DNA from: Acidimicrobiaceae bacterium
Lineage (GTDB): Bacteria > Actinomycetota > Acidimicrobiia > Acidimicrobiales > UBA8190
Length of the DNA: 6,014 nt
Direction of reading: 5' to 3'
Assembly: GCA_003453695.1 (NCBI GenBank)
Contig: DMNK01000021.1
Span: forward strand, 1 to 6,014
Of this stretch, positions 1 through 6,014 are shown one piece after another. Within the stretch, counting starts at the first letter, position 1; each line of letters starts with the position of its first letter. The position numbers were made by a program, and so were the translations under genes. The notes beneath the pieces were generated by a model. The model was not told where the DNA came from and searched no databases. It saw only the letters and a list, made by a program, of their open reading frames with translations.

Positions 1-2007
1 CCCTACCTGCGCCAGCACGCCGGCAACCCCGTCGACTGGTTCCCGTGGGGTGACGAGGCCTTCGCGGAGGCCCGCCGGCGCGACGTACCGGTGTTCCTTT
101 CCATCGGGTACTCGGCGTGTCACTGGTGCCACGTGATGGCGCACGAGTCCTTCGAGGACGACGACGTGGCCGCCGCTTTGAACGACGGGTTCGTGGCGGT
201 CAAGGTGGATCGTGAGGAGCGTCCCGACGTGGACGCCGTGTACATGGCGGCCACCCTGGCCATGAGCGGGCACGGGGGTTGGCCCATGAGCGTCTTCTTG
301 ACCCCCGACGCCCGGCCCTTCTTCGCCGGCACGTACTTCCCGCCCCGGGACCGCCCCGGGCTCCCTGGTTTCACCCGGCTCCTCGAGGCCATCACCGAGG
401 CCTGGGGCGACCGGCGCCAGGAGGTGGAGCGCCAGGCCGACGCGCTGACAGCGGCCGCCGCCGAACAGGCCGTCCCGGACTTCGGACCGGCCAGCGGCCC
501 GCCGGGGGCGTCGGTGCTCGGGACAGCCGTCGCCCAGCTGGCGGCGCGCTTCGACCGGCGCTGGGGCGGCTTCGGCCCCGCCCCCAAGTTCCCCCAGCCC
601 GCTCTCGTCGAGCTGTGCCTGCGCCGCCATCGCGCCGGCGGCGAACAGGAACCGGGGCCCGGCGCCCTCGAGATGGCCGGGCACACCCTGGCGGCCATGG
701 CGGCCGGAGGGATCCACGACCACCTCGGGGGCGGATTCTGCCGGTACTCGACCGACGAGACCTGGACGGTGCCCCACTTCGAGAAGATGCTCTACGACCA
801 GGCCGGGCTGACCCGGGCCTACCTGCACGCCTGGCAGCTCACCGGGGACGGGCAGTGGCTGCAGGTGGTGTCGGACACCGTCACCTACGTCCTGCGGGAC
901 CTGGCCGCACCCGGAGGCGGACTGTGCTCCGCAGAGGATGCCGACTCCGAAGGTGAGGAGGGTCGCTTCTACCTGTGGACCCCCGAGGAGCTGGCTGGCG
1001 TCCTCGGGGCCGACGCCGACGAGGCGGCCCGGTACTACGGCATGGAGGACGGGCCCAACTTCGAGGGCCGGAGCATCCTCCGCCTGGCGCCCGGCACGTC
1101 CCTGGTGCGCACACCCGAGGTCGAGGGCTGGCGCCAGGCGCTGTACGAGGCGAGAAGCCCCCGGGTCCGGCCCGGACGCGACGACAAGGTGCTCACCGAG
1201 TGGAACGCCATGTTCTGCGCCGCCCTCGCCGAAGCGGCCGCCGCCGCCGAGGAGCCGGCGTGGCGGGAGGCGGCCGAGGAGCTGGCCCGGTTCCTCCTCG
1301 CCAACCTGCGCCACCGCTCGGGCCGGTGGCTGCGGTCGTGGCAGGGCGGGCGCGCCCGGCATCTCGCCTACGCCGCCGACTACGCCTGGCTCGTCGACTG
1401 CTTCACCCGGGTGGCCGAGCTGACCGGTGAGGCCAGCTGGCTCGCCCACGCCACCGAGACCGCCTTCGAGCTGTTGCGCCTGTTCCGGCCCGACGCCGGC
1501 CCGCTGCGCACCACCGGTGAGGACGCCGAAGCCCTCATCGTCCGTCCCGCCGAGGTGCTGGACGACGCCACCCCGTCGGCCACGGCGGTGGCGGCGATGG
1601 CATTGCTGCGCCTGGGCGCCCTGTGCGGCGACGCACGCCTGTCGGACGCCGGCGCCGAGCTCGTCGACACCCTGAGGCCGGTCATCGACCGTCAGCCCGT
1701 GGCGGCCGCCTTCGGCGTGGCCGGCGCCGAGCTGCTGCAGCGGGGTGTCACCGAGGTGGTGATCCCGGGGGCCCGGCCGGATCTCGTCGCTCTGGTGCAA
1801 CGGCGCTACGAGCCCGACGCCGTGCTGGCCTGGGGAGAGCGCACCGGTTCGCCGCTGTGGGAGGGACGCGCCGACGGCCTGGCCTACGTGTGCACGAACC
1901 GGGTGTGCGCGCCACCGGCCGGGAGCCCCCACGAGCTCGAGGAGCGGCTCGACGGCATCGAGCGCCCGGCTCGGCCGCCCGTGACCGACAGCGCGGTGCG
2001 CCTGTGA
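1..2007 (+). CDS. DUF255 thioredoxin-domain protein, YyaL/SPATA20 (SSP411) family, 5'-partial
   Basis: The frame is open from base 1, so the N-terminus lies outside the window; 668 residues are visible. Residues are numbered from the first window codon. Residues 1-16 ([16 protein letters not shown]) match the family's usual opening (SPYLxQHxxNPVDWxPW), so probably only about 10 residues are missing and the GTG at 91 is not the start. A thioredoxin-like fold follows, with the family's CHWC active-site motif (C40, C43) inside [16 protein letters not shown]. Further family hallmarks are [11 protein letters not shown] (236-246), FEKMLYDQ (260-267) and DDKVLTEWN (394-402) in the (alpha/alpha)6-barrel-like region, and a C-terminal C-x4-C (C631, C636). 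Length is normal for the family (about 650-700). B. subtilis YyaL and human SPATA20 are relatives; no reaction is established, though a redox role and sugar-epimerase-like fold are suggested by the domains. No signal peptide or membrane segment is visible, so it is probably cytosolic. Its TGA stop overlaps the next gene's GTG. Family assignment is firm; function is not. Confidence 0.95.
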   Translation, partial: PYLRQHAGNPVDWFPWGDEAFAEARRRDVPVFLSIGYSACHWCHVMAHESFEDDDVAAALNDGFVAVKVDREERPDVDAVYMAATLAMSGHGGWPMSVFLTPDARPFFAGTYFPPRDRPGLPGFTRLLEAITEAWGDRRQEVERQADALTAAAAEQAVPDFGPASGPPGASVLGTAVAQLAARFDRRWGGFGPAPKFPQPALVELCLRRHRAGGEQEPGPGALEMAGHTLAAMAAGGIHDHLGGGFCRYSTDETWTVPHFEKMLYDQAGLTRAYLHAWQLTGDGQWLQVVSDTVTYVLRDLAAPGGGLCSAEDADSEGEEGRFYLWTPEELAGVLGADADEAARYYGMEDGPNFEGRSILRLAPGTSLVRTPEVEGWRQALYEARSPRVRPGRDDKVLTEWNAMFCAALAEAAAAAEEPAWREAAEELARFLLANLRHRSGRWLRSWQGGRARHLAYAADYAWLVDCFTRVAELTGEASWLAHATETAFELLRLFRPDAGPLRTTGEDAEALIVRPAEVLDDATPSATAVAAMALLRLGALCGDARLSDAGAELVDTLRPVIDRQPVAAAFGVAGAELLQRGVTEVVIPGARPDLVALVQRRYEPDAVLAWGERTGSPLWEGRADGLAYVCTNRVCAPPAGSPHELEERLDGIERPARPPVTDSAVRL

Positions 2008-2780
2008 CGGACCCCGAGGTGGCGCTGCCCCGGCCCGACGAGGAGGAGCGGGCCCGACCCGTGGCAAAAGGCCGCCGCTCCCGGGGGCGCCCCCCGCGCC
2101 ATGCCGCCGAGCCCGCCCGCCGGCGTCACCGCCGCCTTCCCCGAGTCGAGCGCGGCACGCATCGTTGCCTGGTGCTCGCCTACGGGCCGGAGGACATCGC
2201 CGCCGTCGAGCTGCGCACCGGCGCCTTCGTCCGCCTGCGCGTCGACGGTGGCACCGGGGAACAAGACGGCTTGCTCCCCTTCGACGTCGTGGACGCCACG
2301 TGGGCCGAGGACCCGCAGCGCGACGACCTGGCCCAGCCCGAGGCGGTGAGCCTGTCCGGGCCGCCGGTGCTCGTCGGCTCCCTGCGGGGCAGGCGGGCTC
2401 GCCGGCTGCTCAAGTCGCTGGTCGCCCCGCCTGCCCAGCACCTGCTGGGCTTCGCCGGGTCGGCGGCGCCCTACTGGGAGTTCCACGGCATGCGCCCCTC
2501 GGTGGCGCTGGTGGCGCCCAGCCGGGGCCCGCTGCTATTCCGGCGCCGCGCCGACGACTCGGTGTGGGCGCGCTTCGGGTGGCCGGGGAGCGACCATTGG
2601 CTCCCCGTGGAGGACAGGCGTTCGCTCGCCTGTCTGTGGGCGTCGGGCCGTGACCGGCTGTCGGGCCGGGGCCTGGCGGGCGCGCTCGGGTTCCGGCCGT
2701 ACTACCTGCTCATCACCGTGAGCCGACCGCGCCAGGGCCACTGCTACAAGACCGTGGCGGCCCTGCTCCCCCGTCCCTGA
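2004..2780 (+). CDS. uncharacterised protein, coupled to the DUF255 gene
   Basis: I do not recognise a named family. Starting at GTG 2004, which overlaps the upstream TGA as GTGA, the product is 258 residues. Residues 1-54 are acidic then strongly basic and proline/arginine-rich (for example [11 protein letters not shown] at 22-32) and look disordered. A compact globular part begins near residue 55 ([20 protein letters not shown]). It is rich in beta-type segments and aromatic residues, including [15 protein letters not shown] (156-170), [18 protein letters not shown] (187-204) and a C-terminal [19 protein letters not shown] (233-251). No membrane helix, signal peptide or catalytic motif is evident. 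Start choice is uncertain. GTG 2004 has no clear Shine-Dalgarno and would depend on coupling, whereas in-frame GTG 2061 (residue 20) is preceded by AGGAGGAG at 2041-2048. Codon use and the tight junction with gene 1 support a real gene. It ends 33 bases from the convergent gene on the other strand. Confidence 0.8.
   Translation: MTDPEVALPRPDEEERARPVAKGRRSRGRPPRHAAEPARRRHRRLPRVERGTHRCLVLAYGPEDIAAVELRTGAFVRLRVDGGTGEQDGLLPFDVVDATWAEDPQRDDLAQPEAVSLSGPPVLVGSLRGRRARRLLKSLVAPPAQHLLGFAGSAAPYWEFHGMRPSVALVAPSRGPLLFRRRADDSVWARFGWPGSDHWLPVEDRRSLACLWASGRDRLSGRGLAGALGFRPYYLLITVSRPRQGHCYKTVAALLPRP
2041..2048 (+). promoter_or_regulatory. possible internal Shine-Dalgarno for an alternative start of the uncharacterised plus-strand gene
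   Basis: AGGAGGAG lies 12 bases before an in-frame GTG at 2061. The spacing is longer than the usual 5-10 bases. The run also encodes consecutive glutamates (DEEE), so it may be chance. It matters because the GTG at 2004 lacks any comparable site. Confidence 0.25.
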
Positions 2781-2813
2781 GGGGCCTGGGCCCGTCGGCT
2801 GCCCGGAACGCCG

Positions 2814-3500
2814 CTAGCGGGCCCGGCCCGAGGTGATCGTGCCCGAAGCCAGGTCCTCGGCCATCGCCCACCCGAACGTCACCAGCCGGTCGCCCCGCTC
2901 GGCCGTCACCGCACCGAACAACGCCGCCACGCCGGCCACGGGCGCCTTCACCTTGGGCCCGTCGAAGTCGAGTGCCCCGGTGGTGGCGCCGTCCCCGGCC
3001 AGGACGAAGGTGCGGTCGTCGATGCGACCCTCGGCGCCGAAGCGCTTGGCCAGCCGCCGGCCCCACGCCCGCTCCTCGCCCGTGGGCTTGTGGTCGGGCC
3101 GGGGCACCACGTCGGCCAGTCCGCCGAAGGCCTGGTATCCCTGCGGGGAGGACAGACGGGTCCCCACCAGCACGTCCTCGTCCGGGAAGGCGAGCAGGGC
3201 CCGCCGGTACTGGTCAGCCAGCATGAGTCGCAACGTCTGGTCGGCCTTGGCCGTGCGGTCCACGCACGCCACCCCGATGAGCAGCGACGGCGTGCCGCCG
3301 ATGCGCTCCAGGGTGGAGAAGGAGTAGCCGCGCAGCTTGTTGCCCTCGCGGGCGTGGGTGATGAGCACCCACTCCTCGCACTGCTTGGACAGGAAGCCGA
3401 TGTCGAAGCCAGGGTCCCGGTCGACGCACAGGTCGGCCATCTCGGCCAGCTCGGCGTCGCTCAGCGCTGTGCAATCCTTGGTCCCGACATCGAACGACAT
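2814..3500 (-). CDS. uncharacterised protein, possibly a diverged GNAT-like fold
   Basis: The gene is complete at 228 residues, ATG at 3500-3498 to TAG at 2816-2814. The start is well supported by AGGAGGTG ten bases upstream. No family is recognised with certainty. Residues 13-45 (LSDAELAEMADLCVDRDPGF onward) read as a helix and loop. Residues 46-65 then suggest two strands (VLITHAREGNKLRGYSFSTL). Residues 72-103 give a strand, a short loop and a long helix (SLLIGVACVDR, TAKAD, QTLRLMLADQYRRALL), followed by strand VLVGTRL (110-116) and the loop SSPQGYQAFGGL. This order resembles the acetyl-CoA-binding half of GNAT acetyltransferases, but the RxxGxG/A pyrophosphate loop is replaced by RTAKAD, so activity is doubtful. 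The tail (about 170-228) is small-residue-rich and unlike GNAT. No signal peptide or membrane segment is seen. It lies downstream of dnaE on the same strand with a 168-base gap, so read-through or its own promoter are both possible. Confidence 0.8.
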   Translation of the reverse strand: MSFDVGTKDCTALSDAELAEMADLCVDRDPGFDIGFLSKQCEEWVLITHAREGNKLRGYSFSTLERIGGTPSLLIGVACVDRTAKADQTLRLMLADQYRRALLAFPDEDVLVGTRLSSPQGYQAFGGLADVVPRPDHKPTGEERAWGRRLAKRFGAEGRIDDRTFVLAGDGATTGALDFDGPKVKAPVAGVAALFGAVTAERGDRLVTFGWAMAEDLASGTITSGRAR

Positions 3501-3510
3501 GGGAGTGCTC

Positions 3511-3518
3511 CACCTCCT
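3511..3518 (-). promoter_or_regulatory. strong Shine-Dalgarno site of the minus-strand uncharacterised gene
   Basis: The minus strand reads AGGAGGTG, nearly full complementarity to the 16S rRNA 3' end, followed by ten bases and ATG at 3500. It fixes the start of the 228-residue gene. A second, weaker GGAGGTG occurs just upstream at 3533-3539. Confidence 0.75.
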
Positions 3519-3538
3519 GGGGCCACGGGGACACCTCC

Positions 3539-3544
3539 AGGATA
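3539..3544 (-). promoter_or_regulatory. candidate -10 element for the minus-strand uncharacterised gene
   Basis: TATCCT on the minus strand fits the TAnnnT -10 pattern common in actinobacteria and would place a transcript start near 3532, about 30 bases before the ATG. No good -35 hexamer sits 16-19 bases upstream; the TTGAC motifs at 3578-3582 and 3589-3593 are too far away. This is a single-hexamer match, so confidence is low. Confidence 0.25.
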
Positions 3545-3549
3545 CTGCG

Positions 3550-3577
3550 CCCCGTAGGGGGGGTCCCCACGGGGGAC
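3550..3577 (-). terminator. tandem GC hairpins between dnaE and the next gene, possible U-less terminator
   Basis: Bases 3563-3577 form a perfect 6-bp stem with a 3-base loop (GTCCCC, ACG, GGGGAC on the plus strand). Bases 3550-3560 form CCCC-GTA-GGGG. They lie roughly 90-120 bases past the dnaE stop on the minus strand. There is no T-tract on either side, so this is not a classical intrinsic terminator. Terminators without U-tracts have been proposed for actinobacteria, and the hairpins could equally be a regulatory or chance GC-rich structure. Confidence 0.3.
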
Positions 3578-3668
3578 GTCAAGGCTCGGTCAATCCACCG
3601 CCACGCGCCGGCACCGACCATGGACAGCCAGGGGCGACGGCGGCGGCGCCGGGGGAGGACGCGCTGCG

Positions 3669-6014
3669 CTACGCCACGATGGCGTGGGGCCCGAGCAGCA
3701 CCCGCAGCTCGCCGAGCAGGCCCCGGCGGCTGTCGACGTTGAACTCCGACGGCAGGCGCAGCGTGGTCTGTCCGATCTGCACGTGCACCGGCTCGTCCCC
3801 CGGGTGCTCGGCCAACAGCCCCTTCAACCGCTCGAGGAGGTCGTCGCTCATCCCGAGGGGCAGCTGCACGTGCAACGGACCGGCGCCGGCCGTGCCTAGC
3901 TCGGGCCGCCACAGCTCCATGCACACCAGCTTCACCTGGTCGTCGCGGGTGTCGATCCGCCCCCGCATGGCCACCACGGCGTCGTTCTCGAGCTTGGGCC
4001 CGACCTCGGCCATCACCTTGGGGAACACGAACACCTCTACCGACGCCCGCAGGTCCTCCAGGACGAACGTGGCCATGAGCTCGCCCCGTCTCGTGTAACG
4101 GCGGGCGAGATTGGTGACGACCCCGCCCACGGTGCGGACCTGGCCCTCCCACCCGTAGTCGGGCTCGGTCAGCTCGTCGACCTCCTTGACGTCGGACAGC
4201 GAACAGTCGGTCAGCCGCGCCAGTGCTCCTTCGAATCCCCGCAGAGGATGGTCGGAGACGTACAGGCCGAGCATCTCCTTCTCGAAGGCGAGCCTGGTCG
4301 CCTTGTCGAACTCCGTGTCGGGAATGGGCACCCGCGCCTCGGCGAAGCCCGACGGCACGCTCACGTCGGGCTGCTCGAGGAGGCCGAACAGCGTCGAGAT
4401 GCCGGCCTCCTCCTCCCGCCGGCGCTCGAGGGTCCGGTCGACGATGCTCTCGGACACCAGGCACAGGCCGCGGCGAGGATGCCCGAGTGAGTCGAACGCT
4501 CCCGCCTTGGCCAGCGATTCGACGGTGCGCTTGTTGAGCACCACCGGGTCCACCCGGCGGCAGAAGTCGTAGAAGTCGGTGAAGGGCCCGGCAGCGTCGC
4601 GCTCGGCGACGATGCGCTCGACCAGGCTCTCGCCCACGTTGCGCACCGCCGCCAGGCCGAAGACGATGCGCCGCCTGCCGTCCGCGCCCACGAGCGGGGT
4701 GAACTCCGCCGCCGAGCTGTTGACGTCGGGCACCAGCACCTCGATGCCGACGGACCGGCACTCGCCCAGGTACACCGCCGTCTTGTCCTTGTCGTCCTTC
4801 ACCGAGGTGAGCAGGGCGGCCAGGTACTCCACCGGGTAGTGCGCCTTCAGCCAGGCCGTCTGGTAGGCGACGAGCCCATATCCGTAGGCGTGGGACTTGT
4901 TGAAGGCGTAGTCGGCGAAGGGCTCGATGATGTCGAACAGCTCGGTGCCGAGCTTCTGGTCGTATCCCTGTCGCACGCAACCGTCGACGAACTTCTGACG
5001 CTCCTTGGCCATGACGGACCGCACCTTCTTGCCGGCGGCCTTACGGAGGTTGTCGGCGTCCTCGAGGGAGTACCCGGCGAAGCGCTGGGCCACGCGCATC
5101 ACGGACTCCTGGTACAGCATGAGCCCGTAGGTGTCCCCGAGGATGGCCTCCATGTCGGGATGGAGATAGGTGAGGGTCTTGCGGCTGTTCTTCAAGTCCG
5201 GGTAGTCGCGGTGCATGTTGGCCGCCATGGGGCCGGGCCGGTACAGCGCCACCAGGGCGGCCACGTCGTCGAAGGAGGTGGGAGCGAGGGCGCGCAGAGT
5301 CGAGCGCATGGCGCCGCCCTCCAGCTGGAAGACGCCGATCGTCTCGGCCCGGCGCAACATCTCGAAGGTCTGCTCGTCCTCCAGGCCGATGGCGTCGATG
5401 TCAGGGCGAGAGCCTTCGGTCTCGGCGATGAGGTCGAGGGCCCGCTCGATCACCGAGAGGTTGCGCAGCCCGAGGAAGTCCATCTTGAGCAGCCCCAGCT
5501 CCTCCACACCGTGCATCTCGTACTGGGTGACGACAGGGGCCTCGGAGGGGTCCTGGCCGTTCTCGGGCTTGCGCTGGACGGGCAGGTACTCGGTGAGGGG
5601 GGCCTTGGTGATGACCACGGCGGCGGCGTGGATCCCGTCCTGGCGGCGCAGGCCCTCGAGGCCCTTGGCCACGTCGATGACCTTGGCCGCCTCGGGATCG
5701 GCGGCGTACATGTCGCGCAGGCCCTGGGCGCTCACATATCCGTCCTCGTGGCCGTCCACCCGCTCCAGGCAGGCCTTCAACGGCGTGTCCCGCCCCATGA
5801 TGAGCGGCGGCATGGCCTTGGCGATCTTGTCGCCCACCACATAGGGCAGCCCGAGCACCCGGGCGGCGTCGCGCACGGCGGCCCGGGCCTTGATGGTCGA
5901 GAAGGTGACGATCTGGGCGACGTGGTCTGACCCGTAGCGCTCGGCGGCGTAGCGGATCATCTCGCCGCGGAAACGCTCGTCGAAGTCCATGTCGATGTCG
6001 GGCATCTGCTTGCG
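3669..6014 (-). CDS. dnaE: DNA polymerase III alpha subunit, DnaE1 type, C-terminal part
   Basis: The replicative polymerase extends DNA at the fork within the Pol III holoenzyme. The frame runs past the right edge, so the PHP domain and start of the palm are missing; about 781 residues remain of an expected 1150-1200. Numbering from internal Met at 6005-6003: PDIDMDF (2-8) carries the first two catalytic aspartates (D5, D7, matching E. coli D401 and D403), and KMDFLGL (174-180) carries the third (D176, matching D555). Fingers and palm motifs such as YGLMLYQESVMRVAQRFAGY (293-312) and FNKSHAYGYGLVAYQTAWLK (368-387) are intact. A tandem helix-hairpin-helix region spans about 447-505, a degenerate clamp-binding ISTLFG is at 536-541, an OB fold spans about 619-700, and a C-terminal domain ends at TAG 3669-3671. 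No intein interrupts the visible part. The full set of catalytic residues argues for the essential replicative DnaE1 rather than the error-prone DnaE2, although the missing N-terminus leaves this slightly open. Confidence 0.97.
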   Translation of the reverse strand, partial: RKQMPDIDMDFDERFRGEMIRYAAERYGSDHVAQIVTFSTIKARAAVRDAARVLGLPYVVGDKIAKAMPPLIMGRDTPLKACLERVDGHEDGYVSAQGLRDMYAADPEAAKVIDVAKGLEGLRRQDGIHAAAVVITKAPLTEYLPVQRKPENGQDPSEAPVVTQYEMHGVEELGLLKMDFLGLRNLSVIERALDLIAETEGSRPDIDAIGLEDEQTFEMLRRAETIGVFQLEGGAMRSTLRALAPTSFDDVAALVALYRPGPMAANMHRDYPDLKNSRKTLTYLHPDMEAILGDTYGLMLYQESVMRVAQRFAGYSLEDADNLRKAAGKKVRSVMAKERQKFVDGCVRQGYDQKLGTELFDIIEPFADYAFNKSHAYGYGLVAYQTAWLKAHYPVEYLAALLTSVKDDKDKTAVYLGECRSVGIEVLVPDVNSSAAEFTPLVGADGRRRIVFGLAAVRNVGESLVERIVAERDAAGPFTDFYDFCRRVDPVVLNKRTVESLAKAGAFDSLGHPRRGLCLVSESIVDRTLERRREEEAGISTLFGLLEQPDVSVPSGFAEARVPIPDTEFDKATRLAFEKEMLGLYVSDHPLRGFEGALARLTDCSLSDVKEVDELTEPDYGWEGQVRTVGGVVTNLARRYTRRGELMATFVLEDLRASVEVFVFPKVMAEVGPKLENDAVVAMRGRIDTRDDQVKLVCMELWRPELGTAGAGPLHVQLPLGMSDDLLERLKGLLAEHPGDEPVHVQIGQTTLRLPSEFNVDSRRGLLGELRVLLGPHAIVA

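Noticed and set aside
120..698. Minus-strand open frame of 192 codons opposite the DUF255 gene
   Set aside because: It lies opposite the conserved CHWC and barrel motifs and encodes a low-complexity serine/arginine-rich product.
1623..2003. Upstream extension of the uncharacterised plus-strand gene to an ATG at 1623
   Set aside because: It would overlap the DUF255 gene by about 385 bases, and the extension is arginine-rich shadow sequence; the GTG at 2004 or 2061 is more plausible.
2781..2813. Bidirectional terminator in the 33-base gap between the convergent genes
   Set aside because: The best stem (GGGC-CTGG-GCCC at 2782-2793) has only four pairs and no T-tract on either strand, so it is too weak to annotate.
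3214..4980. Minus-strand open frame of 588 codons overlapping dnaE and the 228-residue gene
   Set aside because: It runs through two well-supported genes and their spacer in another frame, and its arginine/glycine/alanine-rich product is typical of a high-GC shadow frame.
4839..5930. Long plus-strand open frame of 363 codons opposite dnaE
   Set aside because: It is antisense to highly conserved dnaE sequence; its composition (repeated V, G, H, L, E) is what mirrored high-GC codons produce, and it has no recognisable domain.
5991..6005. ATG at 6005-6003 as the true start of the polymerase gene
   Set aside because: The frame continues upstream to the window edge (RKQ before the Met), and this Met sits in the catalytic PDIDMDF motif, which lies about 400 residues into DnaE.
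3669..6014. Intein inside dnaE
   Set aside because: Polymerase motifs follow one another with normal spacing and no inserted splicing or endonuclease block is seen in the visible part.

Overview
The window is very GC-rich (estimated by eye at about 70%), with strong G/C bias at third codon positions, GTG starts and an actinobacterial-style DnaE. It most likely comes from a chromosome of a high-GC actinomycete-type bacterium. An acidimicrobial or other deep actinobacterial lineage is my guess, not something the sequence proves. There are no transposases, phage genes, CRISPR repeats, tRNAs or rRNAs. This looks like ordinary core chromosome.

Layout. (1) Plus strand, from the left edge to 2007: a DUF255/YyaL/SPATA20-type protein with a thioredoxin-like N-terminal domain and an (alpha/alpha)6-barrel-like domain, missing only a short piece of its N-terminus. 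(2) Plus strand, to 2780: an uncharacterised protein of up to 258 residues whose GTG start overlaps the stop of gene 1, so the two probably form a translationally coupled pair. (3) Minus strand, 2814-3500: an uncharacterised 228-residue protein with a possible diverged GNAT-like core and a very good Shine-Dalgarno sequence. It converges on gene 2 across a 33-base gap. (4) Minus strand, 3669 to the right edge: the C-terminal two thirds of the replicative DNA polymerase III alpha subunit (DnaE1 type), starting just before the catalytic PDIDMDF motif. The 168 bases between dnaE and gene 3 hold the gene 3 ribosome binding site, a candidate -10 element, two small GC hairpins and a tandem TTGAC motif.

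How they work together. DnaE is the replication polymerase, and no functional link between it and the other three genes can be read from the sequence. Genes 1 and 2 are likely co-expressed. Gene 3 could be read through from dnaE or have its own promoter. I see no convincing undescribed multi-gene system. The best leads are the two uncharacterised proteins, the start-site ambiguity of gene 2, and a DnaE clamp-binding motif that has lost its usual leading glutamine.
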